Positions 1 through 7,279 of a DNA stretch of 10,479 nt are shown here, piece after piece (positions within the stretch are counted from its first letter, which is position 1; each line of letters opens with the position of its first letter). Below the pieces are notes generated by a model that saw only the letters and a program-made list of their open reading frames with translations, did not search any database and was not told the origin of the DNA. Both the position numbers and the translations under genes were made by a program. The DNA is from UBA6078 sp964468685 (lineage in GTDB: Bacteria > Desulfobacterota > Syntrophia > Syntrophales > UBA2210): contig CAYXUH010000063.1 in NCBI GenBank assembly GCA_964468685.1, positions 1 through 10,479 on the forward strand. The letters run 5' to 3'.

Positions 1-1460
1 TGCCAGGAGAATGCCTCATCGAGCAGAAGGGGGATGTGACCCCCCGCCTTCTTCACCGCACGGCGGTAGTAATCCCGCAGAGCATCCTTGTAGTCGGGGT
101 GCGCACAGTTCTCGATAATCACCTCGACACGTTCACGGGGATCAAGCCCCCGGAGGTCCGCCACCCCCTGTTCGGTCACGACCACGTGAACCTCATGTTC
201 CGTATGGTCCACATGGGTTACGTGAGGCACGATCCTTGAGATAGTGCCTCCGCGCGCCGTCGAAGGGGTCATAAAGATGGAGAGAAATGCGTTCCTCGAA
301 AAATCGCCCGACCCCCCCATGCCGTTTATGACACGGTTGCCAAACATATGGGTCGAATTTACGTTCCCGTATATGTCGGCTTCGAGGGCCGTATTCATTG
401 CCACAACGCCCAGCCGGTTTATCAGTTCGGCACTGTTGCTGATCTCCTGGGGCCGGAGAATAATCTTTTCACGATACGTGTCTATGTTCCGGTAAAAACG
501 TGTGAGCCCTTCGGGTGAAGGCGTCAGTGACGTGGCCGAGGCACAGACAAGTTTTTCCGCGTCGATCAGATCGAAGATCGCGTCCTGAATAACCTCGGCC
601 CACAACGAGATACCGGTCCAGTCGCTCGCGAGGATTCCTTCCATAACGGCATTGGCGATACTTCCCACACCCGACTGCAGCGGCGGCAGGTCATCGTAGA
701 GCCTCCCCCGGACGCAGCGATTGATGAAATCGACGAGGTGGCGGGCAATGCCTTGTGATGTGTCGTTCACGGCCGCCAGGGGCCTCGTCTTGTCAAGCAT
801 ATCGGACGGGCAGATGGCGATGATCTTTTCGGGATCACAGGGGATGAAGGTGCGACCGATTCGCTGTGACGGCTTTGTTACCGGCAGGGGCTCACGGCGG
901 GGAGGGTTATCCGGCGTATAGATATCGTGCATCCCGGACAGTTCCATGGGCTGGGCCGTATTGACCTCCACGATCACTCCGTCAGCCTCGCTGACAAAGG
1001 TAGGTGAGGCGCCCACCGAGGTGGTAGGGATAATGCCGCCGTCCTCCGTAATGGCCGTGGCTTCGATGACGGCGATATCCAGATGCCCCAGAAAACCGCA
1101 CCGGACCTGCTCGGCCACCCTGCTCAGGTGGATATCATGATACATGACGGCCCCGTCATTGATCGCCCGGCTGATCAGGTCCCCCGTCTGATAGGGATAG
1201 CGCCGTGCAATCGCCCCCACCGAGGCAAGTTCCTCATCCAGTTCTTCGCCAACCGAGGCACCGGTAATCAGGTTGATCCTTACGGGATCACCCTTCCTGA
1301 TCCTCTCCGCCAGGGCGAGGGGAACGACCTTCGGGTACCCGCACGAGGTAAATCCGCTGCAGGCCAGGGTCATTCCGTCCCTGATAAACCGGGCGGCCTC
1401 CTCGGCGGTCATCACCTTTGACAGGAGATTCCTTCTCAAAATACGGTCTTCGATACTCAC
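1..1460 (-). CDS. Acetyl-CoA hydrolase/transferase-family CoA-transferase (succinyl-CoA:acetate type), C-terminus cut by window
   Basis: It moves CoA between an acyl-CoA and a free acid through a glutamyl-CoA thioester in the cytoplasm. About 486 codons are present. The family usually has about 500 residues, so only a short C-terminal tail is missing. I chose the GTG at 1458-1460 because an AGGAGG-type site lies just upstream on this strand and the product then begins VSIEDRILRRN, matching the usual family N-terminus. Visible motifs are SGFTSCGYPK near residue 35, the GVGSIANAV glycine motif near 260, AEVIQD with the likely catalytic Glu289, and the C-terminal GMGGSGDF and TEQGVADLRG segments. 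The sequence resembles the AarC/ScpC (succinyl-CoA:acetate or propionyl-CoA:succinate) branch more than short 4-hydroxybutyrate CoA-transferases. The true acid partner cannot be read from sequence. It is divergent from the thiolase gene, which suggests shared control of an acyl-CoA pathway. Confidence 0.9.
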   Translation of the reverse strand, partial: MSIEDRILRRNLLSKVMTAEEAARFIRDGMTLACSGFTSCGYPKVVPLALAERIRKGDPVRINLITGASVGEELDEELASVGAIARRYPYQTGDLISRAINDGAVMYHDIHLSRVAEQVRCGFLGHLDIAVIEATAITEDGGIIPTTSVGASPTFVSEADGVIVEVNTAQPMELSGMHDIYTPDNPPRREPLPVTKPSQRIGRTFIPCDPEKIIAICPSDMLDKTRPLAAVNDTSQGIARHLVDFINRCVRGRLYDDLPPLQSGVGSIANAVMEGILASDWTGISLWAEVIQDAIFDLIDAEKLVCASATSLTPSPEGLTRFYRNIDTYREKIILRPQEISNSAELINRLGVVAMNTALEADIYGNVNSTHMFGNRVINGMGGSGDFSRNAFLSIFMTPSTARGGTISRIVPHVTHVDHTEHEVHVVVTEQGVADLRGLDPRERVEVIIENCAHPDYKDALRDYYRRAVKKAGGHIPLLLDEAFSW

Positions 1461-1960
1461 GTTCGCCCTCCTGGAGACGATTCACCGGTTTTTTCGCTAC
1501 TTCAGGGATATATCCGATTTTCTCCTTTGCCACAAACTCTTTCGTACTCCTTCTTAACCCGCGAACACCTTCCGGGAAAGAGTGAAAATATAACCGAAAA
1601 TCGGCGTGTTGTGATTATTGTAGAGACTCTGCTTTTTATTTTTTATATTGGAATTCCGGGAAATTTTTTCTGGACAATTAAAGGGCTTTGTGCAAGATTG
1701 ATGAGCTGAGTAACAAGAGAGAGGGGCGGTAGCAGACTACGATCTTAAGGGCTGCTCTGTGTTCCCCCTTTTCCCGGGAGGGTTGTTCCCCGATGATATC
1801 TGGGGCAAGCCTCCCTGAACATCATGGTGAAGATAGGTTTTTGGATCTCTTCTCCGGTGCGAAAGGCATACATACGATAACCATCACCTCGGATTGAGCG
1901 TATTTCGTGTCACAGGGAAGGGAAAAACAATTATTATTGAAACAGGAGGATAGTGAAGAG
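1461..1960. other. Divergent intergenic spacer with no gene seen
   Basis: About 500 bases separate the CoA-transferase (minus) from the thiolase (plus). The middle is AT-rich around 1600-1680 and probably holds promoters for both directions, but I find no convincing -35/-10 pair. The 10-mer TTCCGGGAAA occurs at 1570-1579 and 1654-1663, and a one-mismatch inverted copy lies at 1770-1779. These could be operator sites. A small CCCC/GGGG hairpin (1788-1791 with 1802-1805) lies nearer the thiolase. No open frame here has both a good ribosome binding site and recognisable protein character. Confidence 0.6.
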
Positions 1961-3166
1961 ATGAGTGAAAGAGAAGTAGTATTTGTCGAAGCAATGCGTA
2001 CCGCTTTCGGAAGGATGGGCGGGACCCTGCGGGATATCTCGGCTGAAGAACTGGCCGGTCTCGGCATCAAGGGTCTGATCGAGAAGACGAAGATCCACGA
2101 GAAGGCCCATGTTGACTGCGTGTTTCTGGGATCGGCGGCGCACTGCTCCCGCGCCATGAACCCGGCGCGATGGGCAGCGCTCTACGCAGGGCTCCCCTAC
2201 GACACATCCGCCAGCTACATCGAGATGCAGTGCGGTTCCGGTATCGACTCGATCAATCACGCGGCCTGGAAGATTCTCTGCAACCACGCGGACATCATCA
2301 TCGCCGGCGGGATGGAGGCCTACAGCCAGATCCCTGTCAAGTTTTCCATGAGCCAGCAGCCCTACCGGCTGATTCCCCCTATGCCCATGATGACCGAGCT
2401 CTCCCCCGTTCCCGAGGAGTGCATCGGGATGGGTCTGACGGCGGAGAACCTGCAGATCATGTACGATATTTCTCGCGAGGCCTCGGATGAATTCGCCTTC
2501 CGGAGCCAGACTCTGGCCAAGAAGGCCATGGATGCCGGCTACTTTGATGAAGAGATCATTCCGGTAACCGTCCCCCAAGGGAAGAAGAAACCCCCCATCG
2601 AATTCAAGGTGGACGAGCATCCCCGCCTGTCATCGATGGAGGTTCTGCTCTCACTGCCCCCCGCTTTCAAGACGGGCGGCACCGTGACGGCCGGAAACTC
2701 CTCGGGACGAAACGACGGGTCCGCCTTCGTACTGATGATGACCGCGGAAAAGGCCAAGGAACTGGGTTATGAGCCGATGGCAAAGTGGATCTGCGGCGCC
2801 GATTATGGCGTTGATCCCAAGATCATGGGTATCGCCCCCGGCTACGCCATGCCGCAGGCCATCAAACGTGCCGGTCTGAAACTCGCGGACATGGATGTCA
2901 TGGAGTGCAACGAGGCCTTCGCCGTTCAGAACCTGGCCGTTATCAAAGAGGTCGAAAAACAGACCGGTGAGAAGGTCAATATGGACGACTGGAATCCGAA
3001 CGGTGGCGCCATCGCCTTCGGACATCCCAACGGCGCCTCGGGCCCCCGGATTGGCATGTTCGCCATGCGCGAACTGATCCGCAGAGGCGGCAGATACGGG
3101 ATATTCGGTTCCTGCTGCGGCGGCGGGCTTGGTGTCGCAACCGTCATCGAAAACCTGAAGCGGTAA
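1961..3166 (+). CDS. Thiolase (acetyl-CoA C-acetyltransferase family)
   Basis: It cleaves 3-ketoacyl-CoA with free CoA, or condenses two acyl-CoAs in reverse; acetoacetyl-CoA is the likeliest substrate given the neighbours. The protein has 401 residues, normal for the family. The ATG at 1961 follows AGGAGG at 1944-1949 and gives the typical start EVVFVEAMRTAFGR; a GTG at 1907 in the same frame lacks such support. Catalytic features are the nucleophilic Cys91 in MQCGSGIDS, NEAF at 317-320, His355 in GHPNGASG and the second cysteine, Cys385, in SCCGGGLG. Some positions differ from textbook thiolases: GHPNG instead of GHPIG, NSSGRNDG instead of NASGxNDG, and a double cysteine at 385-386. This points to a divergent subfamily, so chain-length preference is open. 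A 13-bp hairpin follows the stop codon. Confidence 0.92.
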   Translation: MSEREVVFVEAMRTAFGRMGGTLRDISAEELAGLGIKGLIEKTKIHEKAHVDCVFLGSAAHCSRAMNPARWAALYAGLPYDTSASYIEMQCGSGIDSINHAAWKILCNHADIIIAGGMEAYSQIPVKFSMSQQPYRLIPPMPMMTELSPVPEECIGMGLTAENLQIMYDISREASDEFAFRSQTLAKKAMDAGYFDEEIIPVTVPQGKKKPPIEFKVDEHPRLSSMEVLLSLPPAFKTGGTVTAGNSSGRNDGSAFVLMMTAEKAKELGYEPMAKWICGADYGVDPKIMGIAPGYAMPQAIKRAGLKLADMDVMECNEAFAVQNLAVIKEVEKQTGEKVNMDDWNPNGGAIAFGHPNGASGPRIGMFAMRELIRRGGRYGIFGSCCGGGLGVATVIENLKR

Positions 3167-3184
3167 CCATCGTTTCATTTTTCA

Positions 3185-3214
3185 GGCAATCCCTTCCCCC
3201 AGGAAGGGATTGCC
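3185..3214 (+). terminator. 13-bp perfect hairpin after thiolase gene, possible terminator or processing site
   Basis: GGCAATCCCTTCC at 3185-3197 pairs without mismatch with 3202-3214 around a CCCA loop. The downstream tract is only moderately T-rich (CCGTTTACATTTTG), so termination may be partial. It sits between two genes likely to work together and could set their relative expression by attenuation or by protecting the mRNA 3' end. Confidence 0.6.
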
Positions 3215-3301
3215 CCGTTTACATTTTGTAAATATTCAAATGATCAGACATGAGCCCACGGACTCGTGCCGCAAACTACTACTTGGAAGGAGAACGTAAC
3301 T

Positions 3302-4174
3302 ATGAAGATCGAAGACGTAAAAAACATTTGTGTCGTCGGCGCAGGGAATATGGGACACCAGATCGCCATGCAGTGCGCCATCTCTGGATATACGGTGAAA
3401 TGCACCGATGTCATTCCGGAGATCCTGAAAAAGGCCGAGGCCTTTGCCGACAGCTATCTGGCGGGACGCGTCAAAAAAGGTAAGATGGATGAGGCCCAGG
3501 CAAAGGAAATCCGGGGAAATATCTCCTTCACCGGAGACATCAACGAGGCGGCCAAGGACGCCGATTTTGTCATCGAGGCCATTCTCGAAAGACTTGAGCT
3601 CAAGAGGAAGGTCTTCGCGCAGCTCGACGAGATCGCACCGGCCCACGCCATTTTCGCGACGAACAGCTCCATGATCGTCAGCTCCAAGATCGCCGACGCG
3701 ACCAAGCGTCCTTCGCAGGTCTGCAATCTGCACTTCTTCAATCCGGCTCTGGTTATGAAGCTGGTGGAGGTCGTTCAGGGACCCCATGTATCCGACGAAA
3801 CAGCACAGCTTTCGATGCAGCTGTGTGAAAAGATCGGAAAGGTTCCAATCCATATCAAAAAGGAGGTATGGGGATTTGTCCTCAACAGGATCTTCTCGGC
3901 CATTACAGGCGAGGCGATGTGGATGTTAGAATCGGGCGTAGCCTCCTTTGAAGATATCGACAAGGCGTGCGTATACGGCGCCGGGCACCCCATGGGTCCC
4001 TTCCGCCTCAACGACCTAACGGGACTGGACCTTTCCTACGATATCGGCATGGAACTGTTCAGAGAAACAGGCGACTTAGCAAAACTGCCTACACCAGAGC
4101 TGGTAAAAAGAGTTGCCAAGGGCGATTTCGGCCAGAAGACCGGCAAAGGCTGGTACGACTATACCCAGAAGTAG
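3302..4174 (+). CDS. 3-hydroxyacyl-CoA dehydrogenase (3-hydroxybutyryl-CoA dehydrogenase type)
   Basis: This NAD(P)-dependent cytoplasmic enzyme interconverts 3-hydroxyacyl-CoA and 3-ketoacyl-CoA, the step before thiolase. The product has 290 residues, the size of single-function Hbd/FadB2 proteins. The start at 3302 is fixed by GGAAGGAG at 3285-3292; an in-frame GTG at 3266 has no such site. The N-terminal Rossmann motif is VVGAGNMGHQIA (Gly13, Gly15, Gly18). TNSSMIVSS follows, then HFFNPALVMKLVEVV with His144 and Glu156, spaced 12 apart as in the known catalytic pair. The helical C-terminal domain carries GFVLNRIFSAI and GHPMGPFRLNDLTGLD. NPALVM replaces the more usual NPAPVM, and VWGFVLNR replaces VPGFVxNR, mild differences that do not touch catalytic residues. 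It lies 135 nt after the thiolase and is closed by a strong terminator. Confidence 0.93.
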   Translation: MKIEDVKNICVVGAGNMGHQIAMQCAISGYTVKCTDVIPEILKKAEAFADSYLAGRVKKGKMDEAQAKEIRGNISFTGDINEAAKDADFVIEAILERLELKRKVFAQLDEIAPAHAIFATNSSMIVSSKIADATKRPSQVCNLHFFNPALVMKLVEVVQGPHVSDETAQLSMQLCEKIGKVPIHIKKEVWGFVLNRIFSAITGEAMWMLESGVASFEDIDKACVYGAGHPMGPFRLNDLTGLDLSYDIGMELFRETGDLAKLPTPELVKRVAKGDFGQKTGKGWYDYTQK

Positions 4175-4203
4175 GCTCCTTCCCGTACTTCAAAGAGAGA
4201 CAC

Positions 4204-4240
4204 AAAAAAGACCACTCAAATCATCGGGTGGTCTTTTTTT
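4204..4240 (+). terminator. Intrinsic terminator after the 3-hydroxyacyl-CoA dehydrogenase gene
   Basis: GACCACTC at 4210-4217 pairs with GGGTGGTC at 4226-4233 (one T-G pair) around an 8-nt loop. Six A residues precede the stem and seven T residues follow, the classic rho-independent layout. The flanking A and T tracts make it potentially active on both strands. It separates the thiolase/dehydrogenase unit from the ABM/dehydratase unit, which therefore probably needs its own promoter. Confidence 0.88.
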
Positions 4241-4371
4241 GCATAAACGAAAGGAGTATGCTACTTCAATCACCCGAGGGGCCACACCTCTTTTGTGGAA
4301 TCGAGAGTGTAATGACAGATACCTATCACCTTTACCCGCCGATGGATAACGGCAAGAAAGAGAGATGAAAG

Positions 4372-4665
4372 ATGGTTGCACTTATTGCAAAAATGAAGAT
4401 CAAAGAGGGAAAGATTGATGAGGCCACCGATCTGTTCCGGGACCTGGTACCGAAGGTGGGCAAAGAAGAGGGAACGGTAGGCTACGCGATCTGCCGCGAC
4501 AAGGCAAACCCCGACCTTTTGGTCGTGGTCGAACGATACCGGGACATGGAGGCCATCCAGGCCCATTCCTCGACACCTCACTTCAAAGAGTTTTCCAAAG
4601 CGGTGGGAGCCCTTCTTGACGGAAAACCAGATATAACCGTTCTTGAAGAAATTTTTTCAATCTAG
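4372..4665 (+). CDS. ABM-domain (antibiotic biosynthesis monooxygenase / YgiN-like) small protein
   Basis: The product is 97 residues and looks like one ferredoxin-like alpha+beta barrel domain of the ABM superfamily. It opens MVALIAKMKIKEGK, the typical first strand and turn, continues through DLFRDLVPKVGKEEGTVGYAICRD and VVVERYRDMEAIQAH, and ends near TPHFKEFSKAV, the usual 'SPHFxxF' helix. Family members are dimeric and act as cofactor-free oxygenases, quinol oxidases or heme-degrading enzymes, but many have no known function. The ribosome binding site is a weak purine run (AAGAAAGAGAG). The next gene starts 22 nt after the stop, so the two are very probably co-transcribed. An oxygenase role beside an oxygen-sensitive dehydratase would be odd; an accessory, protective or isomerase-like role is possible but unproven. 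Confidence 0.8.
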   Translation: MVALIAKMKIKEGKIDEATDLFRDLVPKVGKEEGTVGYAICRDKANPDLLVVVERYRDMEAIQAHSSTPHFKEFSKAVGALLDGKPDITVLEEIFSI

Positions 4666-4687
4666 GAAAGATCGGAGGAAAAAGATC

Positions 4688-6202
4688 ATGTTACGAACAA
4701 AAGAGCAGTATCACGACCGCCTCTTTGCGATGCGGCGCAACGTCTACATCGGCGGGCAGAAGGTCGGCAGAGATGACCACCGCCTGCGCCCCGGGCTGAA
4801 TGTTTTGGACGTAACCTTTGATCTCGCCCAGAATCCGGAGTGGAAGGGCCTTGCCACGACCACCTCCTCGATCACGGGAGAGGAGATCAACCGGTGGAAC
4901 CACCTGCCCCAGAACCCTTACGACCTCCTGCAAAAGCAGAAGCTGATCCGCCTGGCGGCACGAAGGGTCGGAGGCTGTATCCAGCGCTGTATGGGGCACG
5001 ACGCCATCAACGCCCTGGCCATCTGCACCAGGGAGATCGACGATGCCACCGGGACGGAGTACCATAAGCGGTTCCTCGCCTACCTTCGGGGATACCAGTC
5101 GGAGGATCTGGACGGCACCTGTTCACAGACGGATGCCAAGGGGGACCGCCTGAAACGTCCCTCTCAGCAGGAGGACCCCGATTCTTACGTCCATATCGTG
5201 GAAAAAAGAAAGGACGGAATCGTGGTGCGGGGGATAAAAATGTCCATCACCCAGGCGGCTTATGCCGATGTCCTCTTTGTGGTGCCGACGCGGGCCCTGA
5301 CAGAAGAGGACGCCGATTATGCGGTCGCCTTCGCCGTCCCTGCCGATGAGGAGGGAATCAAGATGATCACCCGTCCCGTCTGGCTGAGGGAAAAGGATGA
5401 GGCCAAGGCGGCTCCCTTCTGCACCTACGGCGTTTCAGACTCGGTCATTGTCTTCGACAACGTCTTTATCCCCTGGGAACGGGTCTTCATGTGCGGCGAG
5501 TGGCAGTACGGGAGAAGGCTCGCGCTCCTCTTTGCCGATTCTCACCGCCACAGCTACAGCGGGTGCAAGCCCGGGGTCTCTGATGTACTCTGCGGTGCCA
5601 CGGCGCTGGCGGCCGAGGCGAACAACGTAGCCAAGATGTCTCACGTCAGGGAGAAGCTCTCCGAGTATGCCGAGGCGGCGGAACTCGCCTACGCGGCCGG
5701 TGTCGCCGCCGCCGTCTACGGCGAAAAGACCGCAAGCGGCGTCTTTTTCCCCAATGAGATCTACGCCAACGTGGGGCGGCGGATGACAGGGGAATCGATT
5801 TACCACGAGTACAACATCCTCACAGAGATTGCCGGCGGCATCTCGGTAACGCTCCCCTTCGCCGAGGACTTTGATGCGCCGGAAACCAAGAAAGAGTTGG
5901 AGAGGTTCATCGTGCGGAACCCGGCCATCAACGCCTCCGATGCCCTGAAGATCTGGAAATTTGTGGAAAACGTGGGGGCCTCGCCCATGACGGCCTGGTA
6001 CCTGATTGCCGGTGTCCATGGCGGCGGTTCCCCGGTCATGGAAACAATTGCCCTGAATATCGGCTACGATTACGACGAGCGAAAAAGGTTGGCCCGGTAT
6101 CTGGCCGGCATCGATGCCGAGTTTGACGATTCCAAGATGCGCGCGCTTGAACCCTCCTTCGGTGATGGACTGATGGAGGAAAGGAAGATCAAAAAACCGT
6201 AG
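4688..6202 (+). CDS. 4-hydroxybutyryl-CoA dehydratase / vinylacetyl-CoA isomerase homologue (FAD, [4Fe-4S])
   Basis: Members of this HpaB-like family convert 4-hydroxybutyryl-CoA to crotonyl-CoA by a radical mechanism needing FAD and an unusual [4Fe-4S] cluster. The 504-residue product is close to the Clostridium enzyme AbfD (about 490). The start at 4688 follows GGAGG at 4674-4678; an upstream in-frame TTG at 4643 would overlap the preceding gene. All four expected cluster ligands are visible: Cys97 and Cys101 in GCIQRCMGH, and His286 and Cys293 in SHRHSYSGCK, corresponding to Cys99, Cys103, His292 and Cys299. Gln99, Thr188, Tyr290 and Lys294 also match. However, by my alignment from memory, Glu257 is replaced by Asp251 and Glu455 by Ala441, and the HQTG segment reads SITQ. 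The fold and cluster are well supported; the exact substrate is not. It could be a dehydratase or isomerase for a related CoA ester. Confidence 0.82.
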   Translation: MLRTKEQYHDRLFAMRRNVYIGGQKVGRDDHRLRPGLNVLDVTFDLAQNPEWKGLATTTSSITGEEINRWNHLPQNPYDLLQKQKLIRLAARRVGGCIQRCMGHDAINALAICTREIDDATGTEYHKRFLAYLRGYQSEDLDGTCSQTDAKGDRLKRPSQQEDPDSYVHIVEKRKDGIVVRGIKMSITQAAYADVLFVVPTRALTEEDADYAVAFAVPADEEGIKMITRPVWLREKDEAKAAPFCTYGVSDSVIVFDNVFIPWERVFMCGEWQYGRRLALLFADSHRHSYSGCKPGVSDVLCGATALAAEANNVAKMSHVREKLSEYAEAAELAYAAGVAAAVYGEKTASGVFFPNEIYANVGRRMTGESIYHEYNILTEIAGGISVTLPFAEDFDAPETKKELERFIVRNPAINASDALKIWKFVENVGASPMTAWYLIAGVHGGGSPVMETIALNIGYDYDERKRLARYLAGIDAEFDDSKMRALEPSFGDGLMEERKIKKP

Positions 6203-6210
6203 ACAAACAA

Positions 6211-6238
6211 TACCCCCCGCCTCTTCAGGCGGGGGGTA
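6211..6238. terminator. 12-bp GC-rich hairpin between convergent genes
   Basis: TACCCCCCGCCT at 6211-6222 pairs perfectly with 6227-6238 around a CTTC loop. It lies between the dehydratase stop codon and the stop codon of the oppositely oriented SDR gene, so it probably ends transcription from both sides. On the minus strand it is followed by a T-rich tract (TTGTTTGTCT). On the plus strand there is no T run, so termination there may be less efficient. Confidence 0.72.
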
Positions 6239-6262
6239 CGGTACATCCTGCGGCAAACAGCC

Positions 6263-7051
6263 CTACTTGGCCAACTGCCCTCCGTCATTGATGAGGATAT
6301 GGCCAGTCATAAAGGCCGACGCGTCCGAGGCGAGAAAGACGGCCACCCCTTTCATGTCATCGATACGGCCGATTCGGTGGAGGGGGATAACATTCAGAGT
6401 GGCTTCATAGGCCTCCTCGAACCCAGGCTTTTCGATGTAGGCCATCATATCGGTGCCGAAGAAGCCGGGGGCAATGGCATTTACCCGTATATTGTGCGGT
6501 GCGAGCTTGACGGCAAGGTTCATCGTCAGGAGATTGACGGCAGCCTTCGTCGAATTGTAGGGGACGGCGGGATGGGCCATCTCATCGGACCCTCTAAATC
6601 CCATGACGGAGGATATATTGATTATGTTTCCGCCACCCTGTTCCTTCATGATAGTGGCAACTCTCTGCGCCATAATCCAGACACCCCGGACATTGACGTT
6701 GAAGAGATGATCCCATTTCTCCAGGGGAAATTCCAGGGTCGGCGCCCCCCAGGTGGCACCGGCATTATTGACTAGTATGTCGATCCGGGGGAATTTCTCC
6801 TTCACCGTCTTAAGCATCTTATCAATGGCTTCTTCGCTGCCCACATCACAGGCGACGGGAAGTACGGTGACACCGTACTCCTTTGAAATTTCCTCGGCCG
6901 CGACCTCGAGGTTCTTCATCTTTCGCGAGGTAATGACTATATCGGCGCCCGCCTCGGCGAGACCGGTGGCAATAAATCTCCCGATACCACGTCCGCCACC
7001 AGTGACGATGGCAACCTTTCCTTTGAGACTGAACAGGTCCTGTAGCTTCAT
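6263..7051 (-). CDS. SDR-family NAD(P)-dependent oxidoreductase
   Basis: A 262-residue classical short-chain dehydrogenase/reductase, complete. The cofactor motif TGGGRGIG is at residues 17-24, followed by CDV at 68-70, NNAG at 95-98 and NVNVRG around 118-123. The catalytic set is Asn120, Ser148, Tyr165 and Lys169 (YNSTK), and PGFFGT lies in the substrate-loop region. The Ser-to-Tyr spacing is 17 residues, four more than in FabG, because of a short insertion (SDEMAHPAVP). Arg43 after the second strand hints at NADPH, but that is inference. The start is fixed by AAGGAGG directly upstream on this strand. A -10-like TATAAT on the minus strand at 7073-7078 would give a very short leader, but no good -35 is seen. 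The substrate is unknown; 3-ketoacyl or a simple alcohol/ketone are both possible. It may not belong to the C4 module, being on the opposite strand. Confidence 0.9.
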   Translation of the reverse strand: MKLQDLFSLKGKVAIVTGGGRGIGRFIATGLAEAGADIVITSRKMKNLEVAAEEISKEYGVTVLPVACDVGSEEAIDKMLKTVKEKFPRIDILVNNAGATWGAPTLEFPLEKWDHLFNVNVRGVWIMAQRVATIMKEQGGGNIINISSVMGFRGSDEMAHPAVPYNSTKAAVNLLTMNLAVKLAPHNIRVNAIAPGFFGTDMMAYIEKPGFEEAYEATLNVIPLHRIGRIDDMKGVAVFLASDASAFMTGHILINDGGQLAK

Positions 7052-7072
7052 GAAAATCCTCCTTCTATGGTT

Positions 7073-7078
7073 ATTATA
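7073..7078 (-). promoter_or_regulatory. Possible -10 element for the SDR gene
   Basis: The minus strand reads TATAAT here, about 22 bases before the SDR start codon and just ahead of its AAGGAGG site, so the transcript would have a leader of roughly 15 nt. No sequence close to TTGACA is found 16-18 bases further upstream, so the assignment rests on the -10 alone. Confidence 0.35.
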
Positions 7079-7220
7079 AGATTCTTGAGGTATATCTCTC
7101 GATAACGTGTCGTGTCCTTATATCAACTTATCGAAAGATGCAAAACAATTTATACCCCTCAGGGTATGCGATGGGGGGGATACACCGAACCGTCCATATA
7201 CACGAATATCGGATTTTCTC

Positions 7221-7245
7221 TGGTCAGGGTCACACAATATAGTAG
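7221..7245 (+). repeat. 25-bp direct repeat, copy 1
   Basis: Matches copy 2 (7285-7309) at 21 of 25 positions. The shared core is CACACAATATA preceded by CAGGG. The copy ends in TATAGT (7238-7243), a -10-like hexamer, but has no good -35 partner. The two copies are offset by 64 bp. Confidence 0.75.
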
Positions 7246-7279
7246 GAAAGGGGCCGCCCACACGCCCTTATATGAGTTT

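Noticed and set aside
1288..1533. 81-codon minus-strand frame overlapping the CoA-transferase start
   Set aside because: Most of it is the CoA-transferase gene read in another frame, and the part upstream of the GTG shows no known domain.
1934..2620. 228-codon minus-strand frame inside the thiolase gene
   Set aside because: It is antisense to the thiolase, whose catalytic motifs fix the true reading frame.
4643..4687. Upstream TTG start adding 15 residues to the dehydratase homologue
   Set aside because: It would overlap the ABM gene, and the added stretch spans the GGAGG site that serves the ATG at 4688.
5435..6256. 273-codon minus-strand frame opposite the dehydratase homologue
   Set aside because: It lies antisense to a clear, motif-bearing gene and shows no domain of its own; long antisense frames are common in GC-rich coding DNA.
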